This document shows, in pieces, positions 1-5,195 of a stretch of 5,268 nt of DNA. The stretch comes from Bacillota bacterium (lineage in GTDB: Bacteria > Bacillota > Clostridia > Lachnospirales > Anaerotignaceae). Every line of letters starts with the position of its first letter. The stretch's first letter is position 1. The notes below the pieces were generated by a model. That model searched no databases and was not told where the DNA came from. It saw nothing but the letters and a program-made list of their open reading frames with translations. The DNA lies in assembly GCA_023413275.1 (NCBI GenBank), contig JAEZPX010000053.1, forward strand, positions 1-5,268, read 5' to 3'. The position numbers were made by a program, and so were the translations under genes.

Positions 1-2
1 GA

Positions 3-153
3 ACAAGAGAAAAGATTATTGTGGATGGAAAAGAGTATGAAGTGGATATGATTCGTAAGAATGAACAACGTTTATTAAAACTAGGGAAGCTAGGGAGTTG
101 TTGGGGTTAAAAGTGGGGAGCAAGGGAAAGCTGTTCTAATTGATACAAAGTAA
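3..153 (+). pseudogene. 3' end of a stalk-domain (copper amine oxidase N-terminal-like) gene, broken by two frameshifts
   Basis: The gene enters from the left edge, so only its C-terminal part is visible. Reading from base 3 gives a segment with IIVDGKEYEV and then LLKL, ending at base 83; this frame hits TAA at 108-110. Moving to the frame of base 83 gives REARELLGLKVGSKGK up to base 130, and moving again at base 130 gives AVLIDTK followed by TAA at 151-153. Joined, these three pieces match the end of a typical stalk domain: a 'VDGK' strand, a 'KLRE..ELLG' helix, a 'KVGS' turn and a final 'VLIDTK' strand. Each junction behaves like one missing base, at about 83 and about 130, both beside purine runs. 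Either the gene has decayed or the assembly carries two single-base errors. The next gene encodes the same domain type, so the two may be paralogues. The family match is by pattern; the rest of the gene is unseen. Confidence 0.6.
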
Positions 154-158
154 TTTTA

Positions 159-197
159 AGGATGGAGTAAAATTAGATTAGATTCGTCCTCTTTTTT
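159..197 (+). terminator. Possible rho-independent terminator of the broken upstream gene
   Basis: AGGATGGA (159-166) can pair with TTCGTCCT (183-190), eight pairs including two G-T wobbles, around a 16-nt loop. A run of six T at 192-197 follows. It lies directly after the reconstructed stop at 151-153, where a terminator is expected. The stem is only moderately stable. Confidence 0.45.
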
Positions 198-198
198 A

Positions 199-227
199 TT
201 GCAAATAGTTACAAATTATGGTATTTT
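199..227 (+). promoter_or_regulatory. Candidate sigma-A promoter of the stalk-domain gene
   Basis: TTGCAA (199-204) and TATTTT (222-227) are separated by 17 bp; each matches the consensus at four of six positions. Transcription would start near 234, giving a leader of about 30 nt before the ATG at 265. The position just after the preceding terminator fits a separate transcription unit. The prediction is by eye in A+T-rich sequence. Confidence 0.4.
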
Positions 228-264
228 ATAGTAGTGTTTATTTATTATATAAGGAGGAATAAAA

Positions 265-789
265 ATGAAAATGCAAAGAGCAAAAGATGTAGTGTTAGGC
301 GCAGTGGTTGGTGCGTTGTTAATTGGTGCAGCTCCTATGGCGTTTGCTAAAGTTGCAGATGCTATGGTTCCTGTAAACTATAACGATATTAAGGTTACAG
401 TTGATGGAGAAGAAATAAAGACTGATAAAGAGCCTTTTATTTACGAAGGGACAACCTATTTGCCTGTAAGAGCGGTAGCAGAGGCTGTTGGCAAGGAAGT
501 AGGTTGGGATAGTGCAACTAAAACTGTGACATTAACTAGTAAAGTAACAAAAGAAGCAACAAAAGAAGCAACAACAGATACAAAAGCAACAACAGATGAT
601 ACAAAAACAGCAACAGATACAAAAGCAACAACAGATACAAAAACAGCAACAGATACAAAAACAGCAACAGATACAAAAACAGCAACAGATACAAAAGCAA
701 CAACAGATACAAAAGCAACAACAGATACAAAAGCAACAACAGATACAAAAGCAACAACAGATGATGCAAAAGCAGCAACAGATAAATAA
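265..789 (+). CDS. Exported stalk-domain protein with a TDTKAT repeat tail
   Basis: The protein has 174 residues. AAGGAGG (251-257) sits seven bases before the ATG and fixes the start. Residues 1-28 form a signal peptide: a basic start (MKMQRAK), a hydrophobic core and a likely cut after A28 (MAFA|KV). Residues about 38-92 form one stalk domain of the copper amine oxidase N-terminal-like family, recognised by KVTVDGEEIK, the central TTYLPVRAVAEAVG and the closing VGWDSATKTVTLT. This domain is common in surface proteins of Clostridia and is not itself an oxidase. From residue 95 the chain contains almost only T, D, K and A, built from TKEA and then TDTKAT/TDTKTA units. No LPXTG motif, membrane anchor or enzymatic domain follows, so the mature protein would be a small secreted or wall-associated domain on a long hydrophilic, probably disordered tail. 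Tandem terminators follow at once, so it is likely monocistronic. Its function is unknown. The gene call is firm; the surface role is inferred. Confidence 0.92.
   Translation: MKMQRAKDVVLGAVVGALLIGAAPMAFAKVADAMVPVNYNDIKVTVDGEEIKTDKEPFIYEGTTYLPVRAVAEAVGKEVGWDSATKTVTLTSKVTKEATKEATTDTKATTDDTKTATDTKATTDTKTATDTKTATDTKTATDTKATTDTKATTDTKATTDTKATTDDAKAATDK
547..786 (+). repeat. 18-bp tandem repeat array inside the stalk-protein gene
   Basis: Two 12-bp units encoding TKEA (547-558 and 559-570) precede eleven units from 574 to 777. Nine units are 18 bp and come in two versions that differ only in the last six bases: type A encodes TDTKAT and type B encodes TDTKTA. Two units are 21 bp because of an extra GAT codon (592-612 encoding TDDTKTA, and 757-777 encoding TDDAKAA). 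The order is A, B-long, A, B, B, B, A, A, A, A, long variant. Within each type the 18-bp copies are identical. Every unit is a multiple of three, so gain or loss of units keeps the frame. Two other frames through the array are also free of stops, one reading Q/K/I and one on the opposite strand reading L/Y; these follow from the repeat composition and are not genes. Confidence 0.95.
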
Positions 790-795
790 TAAAGT

Positions 796-821
796 ATCCC
801 CTTCTACCGGAGGGGATTTTT
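796..821 (+). terminator. Rho-independent terminator of the stalk-protein gene (first of two)
   Basis: The arms 796-804 and 809-817 form a nine-pair stem (one G-T pair) around a TACC loop, and the T run covers 817-821. It begins seven bases after the stop codon at 787-789. Confidence 0.9.
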
Positions 822-822
822 A

Positions 823-1053
823 TTGCTCAATTATCAAATAAGAAATAAGATAGCCCCTGAAAGGGGGTTGTTTTTATTCCAGATTATCTATTTAATAGGC
901 ACTATTTATATTGTTACTGTGCAATCCTTTAAATTAATATTGGATGATTTCACTTGGAATTTTACAAAAATCAGCGAAATCCCAAGTAAATCATGGTCTG
1001 GTAGCTTTAGTGATTTTGTAAAAGAATATGCTGACGAGAATGGAAAAAATTGA
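823..1053 (+). pseudogene. Doubtful 76-codon open frame, possibly a gene remnant
   Basis: An open frame runs from a TTG at 823 to TGA at 1051-1053. Its first part crosses the second terminator hairpin, and its apparent ribosome-binding site (GGAGGGG, 809-815) is the 3' arm of the first terminator, so expression as an intact gene is unlikely. The last 37 or so residues look more protein-like: a polar, aromatic-containing stretch (DDFTWNF, then SKSWSGSFSDFVKEYADENG) with ordinary codon choice. It could be the surviving end of a decayed gene. I do not recognise the family. It may also be chance in A+T-rich DNA. Confidence 0.2.
851..878 (+). terminator. Second tandem rho-independent terminator
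   Basis: TAGCCCCT (851-858) pairs with GGGGGTTG (863-870), eight pairs including wobbles, closed by a GAAA tetraloop and followed by TTTTTATT (871-878). It lies about 30 nt after the first terminator in the same orientation, so it would act as a back-up stop. Confidence 0.8.
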
Positions 1054-1146
1054 AATATCATATACAGAACTATTCCTCTTACAGCCAAGAAGGGTTTACA
1101 TAAACCAAATCATCAAGAGACAGGTTTTGAATGAATCTTTCTTTTG
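879..1146. other. Gene-poor stretch upstream of the nucleotidase promoter
   Basis: Apart from the doubtful open frame ending at 1053, this stretch holds no convincing coding region. A short frame from ATG at 1040 to TAG at 1157-1159 overlaps it but lacks a ribosome-binding site. No RNA gene or strong promoter was seen. Confidence 0.5.
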
Positions 1147-1175
1147 TTGCCATATATAGGTGCTAATTATATAAC
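1147..1175 (+). promoter_or_regulatory. Predicted sigma-A promoter of the nucleotidase gene
   Basis: TTGCCA (1147-1152) and TATAAC (1170-1175) are spaced by exactly 17 bp, matching the consensus at four and five of six positions. This is the best promoter match I found between the tandem terminators and the nucleotidase start. It predicts transcription from about 1182 and a leader of roughly 250 nt. A weaker alternative nearer the gene is TTCCTT (1363-1368) with TATCAT (1386-1391). Confidence 0.5.
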
Positions 1176-1183
1176 AATAGCAC
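1160..1183. promoter_or_regulatory. Operator-like perfect dyad over the -10 box
   Basis: GTGCTA (1160-1165) and TAGCAC (1178-1183) are perfect inverted repeats separated by 12 bp. They bracket the TATAAC box and reach the predicted start point, where a repressor dimer would block transcription. No T run follows on either strand, so it is not a terminator. The half-sites match no regulator I can name with confidence. Confidence 0.4.
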
Positions 1184-1288
1184 AAAAAAACTTAAAATTT
1201 TTGCAAGTTAGAAAAAGTAAATACAAGTAAAATTTCTCCCTTATGTTAAGTTAAGAAATTATATGGAATTTCTAATCAGAGAAAAATG

Positions 1289-1332
1289 ATGCAAAATTAA
1301 CAATGGAAAAAAAGATGATGTCAATTTTGTGT
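1289..1332 (+). promoter_or_regulatory. Long imperfect hairpin in the nucleotidase leader
   Basis: Bases 1289-1302 can pair with 1319-1332 over 14 positions, with one A-C mismatch and two G-T wobbles, around a purine-rich 16-nt loop (1303-1318). No T run follows the 3' arm, so simple termination is unlikely. Two shorter perfect dyads lie nearby: AGAAATT/AATTTCT (1254-1260 and 1267-1273) and CTTTTTC/GAAAAAG (1366-1372 and 1376-1382). The leader does not match the purine riboswitch or another riboswitch class I know. It may control mRNA stability or translation, or may simply reflect A+T-rich sequence. Confidence 0.3.
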
Positions 1333-1430
1333 GGTTTTTGCATGAAAAAAATGTCAAATAGGTTCCTTTTTCTTAGAAAAAGTGATATCATTAGAAAGTA
1401 ATATATTACCAAATAAAAAGGAGGAGTATT

Positions 1431-3362
1431 ATGAAACATGGGAAAAAGGTTCTATCTCTTCTGCTATCCTTATCCATGATGGCTGGGCTAACTGTTCCGG
1501 CGCTTGCAGGTACAATGGATGGAAAGTTGGTAATTATCCATACGAATGACATGCATGGATATTATCAGACAGGGGAAAAAAGCATTGGTATTGCTGGTGT
1601 GAAGGGTCTTAAGGATTATTATACTGCCCAAGGTGCAGATGTTATTCTCTTAGATGCAGGGGATTTTTCACAGGGAACTACCTTAGTAAATCATGCTAAG
1701 GGGCTAAAGGCGGCGGAATACCTTGTTTCAGCAGGATATGACGGGGTTTCTCTAGGCAATCATGAATTTGATTTTGGTTTTGACTCTCTTTTGGATATAG
1801 TTGCTGTATTAAAGGCTGGTAAAGTGCCTGTTCTAGATGCAAATATTTTGAAAAAGGGCACAAATGAGCCTTATTTCGGAGATAATATTGTGCTGGAAAA
1901 GGGAGGTATGAAGATTGGTATATTCGGTTTAGATACGGCTGAGACACAAACAAAATCAAGTCCTAGTAGTGTGAAAGATGTAGTCTTTTTGGATGGAAAA
2001 GAGATGAATGCTGCTGCTCAAGCACAGGTAGATGTATTAAAGAAAAAAGGCTGCAATTATATTGTAGCGTTGACACATTTAGGTGTTGATGATGAAAGTG
2101 TCGGCAGACGCTCTGTTGATGTTGCAAATGCAGTTAAAGGTATTGATTTAATTATTGACGGACATAGCCATACCGTGATGGATGGCGGTCAAAAAGTGAA
2201 TGATACATTGATTGTGAGCACAGGTTCTTACTTGGAAAATGTAGGAACAATTGTCATCAATGAGTCTTCAAAAGATGCTGTTGCAAAGCTGTTGAGTGCT
2301 GCTGATTATAAGACAAGCATTGGAAAATATGATGAGTTTTTGGTCAATATGGTTGCAGCAGATAAAGCTGAGGTCGATACATATTATGCAGGTCTTTTTG
2401 CAAAATCAGAGGTTAGTTTGAATGGAGAGCGAGAGCCAGGGGTTCGTACAGAGGAGACCAACTTAGGGGATTTTGCGTCAGATGCTTTCTTGTATATAGG
2501 AAGAAAATATGCTGAAGAACAAAAACTAGGTATAAATGTAGATGTGGCAATCTCTAATGGCGGTGGTATTCGTGCCAGCATTCCAGCGGGAGATATTTCT
2601 TTGAATACCTTGTATACCGTATTCCCTTACGGAAATACAGTGGAGCTTGTAACGATTACAGGTGCACAGCTTCTTGAAATTTTGGAGGCTTCTACGTTCT
2701 GTACGCCTACAGCCTTAGGAGGCTTTCCTCAGATGGCAGGAGCAGAATATACCATTAATACTGCAGTGGAATACAAAAACGGTGCCCAATATCCTAATTC
2801 AACATATTATGCACCAGTTGCTCCAGGCAGTCGTGTTACAATAACCAGTATAGGAGGCAAGGCATTCGATCCTAAAGCTAATTATACCGTAGTAGTAAAT
2901 AGCTTTCAGGCAGAAGGCGGGGACACCTACTATGCTTTGACACAAGGGTCATTCAAGCAAAATACAGGTATAGTTGACGCAGATGCTTTGATTCAGTATG
3001 TGAATTCTATGAAGGGTGTCATTGGTAAAGAATATGCTAAACCTCAGGGTAGAATCACGGTGGTTTCCAAACCAGCTTCTATAACTGAGGTAAAGCCTGA
3101 GAAAGAAGTTGTTGAGAAACCAGTGGCACAGCCAGAAGCAAAGGCTCCGGTTGTAAAGGCTCCTGAAACGACAACGGAAAAGGCACCTGTGCAACTTGTT
3201 TCTGATGTGTATAAGGTTGCTAAGGGGGATAGCTTGTGGAAAATTGCTAAGAACCTTATGGGTGATGGAAATCAGTGGAAAACTATTTACGAGTATAACA
3301 GAGAACAAATTAAAGACCCAGCTAAAATTTATATTGGTCAGGAATTGATTATTAAAAAGTAA
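1431..3362 (+). CDS. Exported 5'-nucleotidase (UshA/CD73 family) with C-terminal LysM domain
   Basis: The protein has 643 residues; AGGAGG (1419-1424) lies six bases before the ATG. Residues 1-26 are a signal peptide with a likely cut at ALA|G. The metallophosphatase domain (about 31-255) carries all the expected metal-site motifs: HTNDMHG (D40, H42), DAGDF (D78), GNHEFD (N110, H111), THLG (H216) and DGHSHT (H245, H247). The nucleotide-binding C-terminal domain (about 325-540) shows TNLGD (343-347), NGGGIR (376-381), FPYGN (398-402) and NSFQAEGGDTYY (490-501), where F492 probably stacks on the base as in the family. A linker rich in P, K, E and V (about 543-593) joins a LysM domain (594-643, YKVAKGDSLWKIA to the end), which binds peptidoglycan glycan. 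The likely role is release of nucleosides and phosphate from extracellular nucleotides or UDP-sugars at the wall; the exact substrate cannot be read from the sequence. No key residue is missing. A promoter with an operator-like dyad and a long leader lie upstream, and a terminator follows. Confidence 0.95.
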   Translation: MKHGKKVLSLLLSLSMMAGLTVPALAGTMDGKLVIIHTNDMHGYYQTGEKSIGIAGVKGLKDYYTAQGADVILLDAGDFSQGTTLVNHAKGLKAAEYLVSAGYDGVSLGNHEFDFGFDSLLDIVAVLKAGKVPVLDANILKKGTNEPYFGDNIVLEKGGMKIGIFGLDTAETQTKSSPSSVKDVVFLDGKEMNAAAQAQVDVLKKKGCNYIVALTHLGVDDESVGRRSVDVANAVKGIDLIIDGHSHTVMDGGQKVNDTLIVSTGSYLENVGTIVINESSKDAVAKLLSAADYKTSIGKYDEFLVNMVAADKAEVDTYYAGLFAKSEVSLNGEREPGVRTEETNLGDFASDAFLYIGRKYAEEQKLGINVDVAISNGGGIRASIPAGDISLNTLYTVFPYGNTVELVTITGAQLLEILEASTFCTPTALGGFPQMAGAEYTINTAVEYKNGAQYPNSTYYAPVAPGSRVTITSIGGKAFDPKANYTVVVNSFQAEGGDTYYALTQGSFKQNTGIVDADALIQYVNSMKGVIGKEYAKPQGRITVVSKPASITEVKPEKEVVEKPVAQPEAKAPVVKAPETTTEKAPVQLVSDVYKVAKGDSLWKIAKNLMGDGNQWKTIYEYNREQIKDPAKIYIGQELIIKK

Positions 3363-3374
3363 TAGTGGATAAAA

Positions 3375-3409
3375 AAAAGTCGGTAATCCTTTTCGGATTA
3401 CCGACTTTT
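3375..3409. terminator. Bidirectional terminator between convergent genes
   Basis: Bases 3375-3389 pair perfectly with 3395-3409, a 15-pair stem around a TTTTC loop. On the plus strand it ends in TTTT; on the minus strand it is followed by a T run that is the complement of the A run at 3371-3378. It can stop both the nucleotidase transcript and the transporter transcript, whose stop codons lie 12 and 28 bases from the stem. Confidence 0.9.
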
Positions 3410-3437
3410 AAAGTTAAGAAAAGCTGAAAAGGTATTT

Positions 3438-4304
3438 TTACTTTCCTTTTAAATTGAAAACAACAATACTAATAATAATTACAGCCCCGCCTATAAAAGT
3501 GCCCATATTAGGTACTTCTTTCAAAAAAATAAATCCCATAATTGTGGAGAGAAGGGGTGTAACGAACATAAAGTTGGTTACTTCACTGGTACGTTCTGCT
3601 AAGGACATAGCTTTACCCCAAAAAAAGTATGCACCTGCGCTAGGTAAAGCACCCAAATAAATCAGCGCAAGAATATGATTGGTGCTGGCATTCGACATTT
3701 CTCGGAAGCTTTCAACAGACCAAAAGCCCAATAAAATTGCGCCGCAAAGCATACTATAGGTTACGATTTCCAAAGAAGAATATCCTTTTTGTGAAAGTCT
3801 TCTACTTAGTATGTTGTACCCACAAAAAACAATAGCCGCACAAATTGTCCAGACTAGACCAATATTTATTGAGAAAACGCCCTCCCAAAGAAGTAGAATC
3901 AAAACGCCGATAAATGCCATCAAGATGGCTAGCCAACCTATGGGGCGTATCTTTTCTTGATAAAGCTTTGACGCTAATATTGCCGTTAAAATGGGGGTGA
4001 TGGCAATCACAATACTGGATGTGGCAGATGTTAGCGTTTGAATACCTGTATTAAAAGCAATCATGTAAAGTGTAAAGCCCATTCCACCGGAAAGGAAAAA
4101 CCAAGGAATGTCCTCTTTTTTAGGTTTATGTATGTGGCAGAATTTACCGATAATTAATAGCAAAATTGCTGCAATGCTGCATCGTAGGAAACCTAACGGA
4201 TATGAGGTGAATTGCTGTTGCACAATCTTTGTGAGGGGAAAGGCAGACGCCCATAAAAACACAGTCAAAAATCCAAGTCCCCAAACCTTTTTTTTGTTTG
4301 TCAT
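3438..4304 (-). CDS. EamA/DMT-family ten-helix membrane transporter
   Basis: The protein has 288 residues, the usual length for this family. On the minus strand AGGAGG (complement of 4312-4317) lies seven bases before the ATG at 4304-4302, which settles the start. Ten hydrophobic segments are visible, at about 7-25, 35-53, 66-87, 92-112, 121-140, 147-166, 179-196, 209-228, 241-262 and 268-286. They fall into two EamA repeats (about 9-137 and 149-284). The internal duplication shows in the matching ends TPILTAILASKLYQEK (103-118) and TPLLSTIMGFIFLKE (249-263), and the N-terminal FLWASAFPLTK is typical of the family. Members of the drug/metabolite transporter superfamily move amino acids, metabolites or drugs across the cytoplasmic membrane, often outward; the substrate cannot be inferred here. 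The gene is convergent with the nucleotidase, shares its terminator and appears monocistronic. No truncation or frameshift is seen. Confidence 0.93.
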   Translation of the reverse strand: MTNKKKVWGLGFLTVFLWASAFPLTKIVQQQFTSYPLGFLRCSIAAILLLIIGKFCHIHKPKKEDIPWFFLSGGMGFTLYMIAFNTGIQTLTSATSSIVIAITPILTAILASKLYQEKIRPIGWLAILMAFIGVLILLLWEGVFSINIGLVWTICAAIVFCGYNILSRRLSQKGYSSLEIVTYSMLCGAILLGFWSVESFREMSNASTNHILALIYLGALPSAGAYFFWGKAMSLAERTSEVTNFMFVTPLLSTIMGFIFLKEVPNMGTFIGGAVIIISIVVFNLKGK

Positions 4305-4332
4305 AGTGAGTCCTCCTGAATAATCTTTCTAA

Positions 4333-4343
4333 GGTATATACCA
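4333..4343 (-). promoter_or_regulatory. Candidate extended -10 promoter element of the transporter gene
   Basis: Read on the minus strand, TGGTATATA (complement of 4335-4343) fits an extended -10 element (TG-N-TATATA) about 30 bases before the ATG. No convincing -35 box lies at the right distance. The same bases form a perfect 10-bp palindrome, GGTATATACC (4333-4342), which could bind a regulator or be coincidental. Confidence 0.3.
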
Positions 4344-4344
4344 T

Positions 4345-4687
4345 AATTCTAAAAACAAGATATCAGTCCGAATTTGTGGTGTTTCCTTAAAAATAAATCT
4401 TTTATCTGCAGTAAAAAATCAACAAAATATCAATGGATAACTAAGTGGATATTTGCCATTGATTTGGTGTAAGTTGTTATGCTTTCCATATTTCGTAAAT
4501 AGAATTATAACATTAATTTGTAAAAGATGATATAGTTTTAGGTGTATTTAGATAAGAAAGGATTTCCTTTGAATTGTGGTATAAAAGATTTAAGAATATT
4601 TATAGATTAGTGACGAGCTTTTGCAAATAAAGCCTAGCAGAATAAGAAAAGGATTCGTTGAAATGTACAAAGAAACATGATGAATTG
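4345..4687. other. A+T-rich intergenic region without a recognisable gene
   Basis: Every plus-strand ATG I followed here soon meets a stop. The only structure seen is a perfect 8-bp inverted repeat, ATCAATGG (4429-4436) and CCATTGAT (4456-4463) with a 19-bp spacer, and a small palindrome AAAGGATTTCCTTT (4557-4570). The first could act as a weak terminator or operator for minus-strand transcription, since A-rich sequence lies to its left; neither can be assigned. Confidence 0.45.
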
Positions 4688-4716
4688 TTGCATTCTTCAT
4701 TCCTATATGATATAAT
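4688..4716 (+). promoter_or_regulatory. Strong sigma-A promoter of the tRNA-Thr locus
   Basis: TTGCAT (4688-4693) is followed after exactly 17 bp by a perfect TATAAT (4711-4716). Transcription should start near 4723 and reach the truncated tRNA copy at 4790 after a leader of about 67 nt. No open frame of note follows, so it is an RNA-gene promoter. It is the best-matching promoter upstream of both tRNA copies. Confidence 0.75.
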
Positions 4717-4789
4717 GGCAAAGATGCGTTTTTAAGGCTTTGATGTATTCGCCTACTAAATAAATGGCTGTATAGACAAAATTAAATAT

Positions 4790-4835
4790 GCTACTGTGGC
4801 TCAGCTGGTAGAGCAGCTGATTCGTAATCAGCAGG
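4790..4835 (+). pseudogene. Truncated tRNA-Thr(CGT): 5' 46 nt only
   Basis: This segment is identical over 46 nt to the first 46 nt of the intact tRNA-Thr gene at 4943. It includes the 5' acceptor strand (GCTACTG), a complete D-arm and a complete anticodon arm with the CGT anticodon. After base 4835 the match stops: the T-arm and the 3' acceptor strand are missing, and the following sequence contains no T-loop (TTCGA) and no complement to the acceptor strand. It cannot form a cloverleaf and should not yield a chargeable tRNA. It sits directly behind the strong promoter, so it is probably transcribed as part of a longer RNA. Confidence 0.85.
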
Positions 4836-4913
4836 TCTGTGACTGTTGATAAGGTAGGTTAATCAAAAACATATAAAAAATAGATTAAAAGTGGTTTATG
4901 ACAAGTAAAATTT

Positions 4914-4934
4914 GAGGGTGGAAATACCACCCTC
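4914..4934 (+). terminator. Perfect GC-rich hairpin just before the intact tRNA, possible terminator or attenuator
   Basis: GAGGGTGG (4914-4921) pairs perfectly with CCACCCTC (4927-4934) around an AAATA loop. The following sequence, TTATATAT, is a poor T run, so termination would be partial at best. The stem ends eight bases before the first base of the intact tRNA and lies between it and the only strong promoter. Confidence 0.5.
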
Positions 4935-4942
4935 TTATATAT

Positions 4943-5015
4943 GCTACTGTGGCTCAGCTGGTAGAGCAGCTGATTCGTAATCAGCAGGCCAGGGGTTCGA
5001 GTCCCCTCAGTAGCT
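4943..5015 (+). tRNA. tRNA-Thr, anticodon CGT
   Basis: The gene folds into a standard cloverleaf: acceptor stem GCTACTG with CAGTAGC (seven perfect pairs), D-stem GCTC/GAGC, anticodon stem GCTGA/TCAGC with loop TTCGTAA, variable loop AGGCC, T-stem AGGGG/CCCCT with loop TTCGAGT, and discriminator T at 5015. The anticodon CGT at 4976-4978 reads the threonine codon ACG. The CCA end is not encoded and must be added by the CCA-adding enzyme. No good promoter lies in the 107 bp between it and the truncated copy, so it probably depends on the promoter at 4688-4716. A terminator follows 24 nt downstream. Confidence 0.97.
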
Positions 5016-5039
5016 TTTTATATCTAAATAAATTAGATT

Positions 5040-5068
5040 TGCAGCGCCCAAGTGGGTGTTGCATTTTT
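5040..5068 (+). terminator. Rho-independent terminator after the tRNA-Thr gene
   Basis: TGCAGCGCCC (5040-5049) pairs with GGGTGTTGCA (5054-5063), ten pairs including two G-T wobbles, around an AAGT loop, followed by TTTTT (5064-5068). A weaker A+T-rich hairpin, ATCTAA/TTAGAT (5022-5027 and 5033-5038), lies between it and the tRNA. Confidence 0.85.
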
Positions 5069-5195
5069 GCATTACGGAGATTTTAATGTAATTGAACAGA
5101 TTACTACTATTTCTATAGGCAAGGTTAATCTGAAAAAAGATTAAATTTGATGAACAATGTCGTGTCGGTACATAGCAAGAGGAAGAAAGATAGAG

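Noticed and set aside
547..786. The repeat array as a CRISPR array
   Set aside because: The units are contiguous, in frame and without unique spacers, so this is a coding tandem repeat.
536..841. Long open frames over the repeat array: Q/K/I-rich on the plus strand and L/Y-rich on the minus strand
   Set aside because: They result from the stop-free composition of the 18-bp repeat. The frame encoding the signal peptide and stalk domain has the ribosome-binding site and a recognised domain; the others have neither.
906..1088. Minus-strand open frame of 60 codons
   Set aside because: It is the antisense of a low-confidence stretch with no clear ribosome-binding site or recognisable product.
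1040..1159. Short frame from ATG at 1040, overlapping the end of the 823-1053 frame at an A-rich slip-like site (GGAAAAAATTGA)
   Set aside because: It lacks a ribosome-binding site and a recognisable product, and a -1 slip there would not enter this frame. The overlap looks accidental.
1254..1290. Resemblance to a purine riboswitch (TATATGG, then TTTCTA) upstream of the nucleotidase
   Set aside because: The closing stem and the rest of the conserved core are absent, so the match is limited to a few A+T-rich bases.
4108..4344. Open frames overlapping the start of the transporter gene on either strand
   Set aside because: They overlap the transporter, which has ten membrane segments and a well-placed ribosome-binding site; the overlapping frames show no domain.
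4790..5015. A tRNA gene interrupted by an intron between 4835 and 4943
   Set aside because: The downstream copy is complete, including its own 5' half, so the intervening 107 bp is not an intron splitting one gene. It is also too short for a group I intron.
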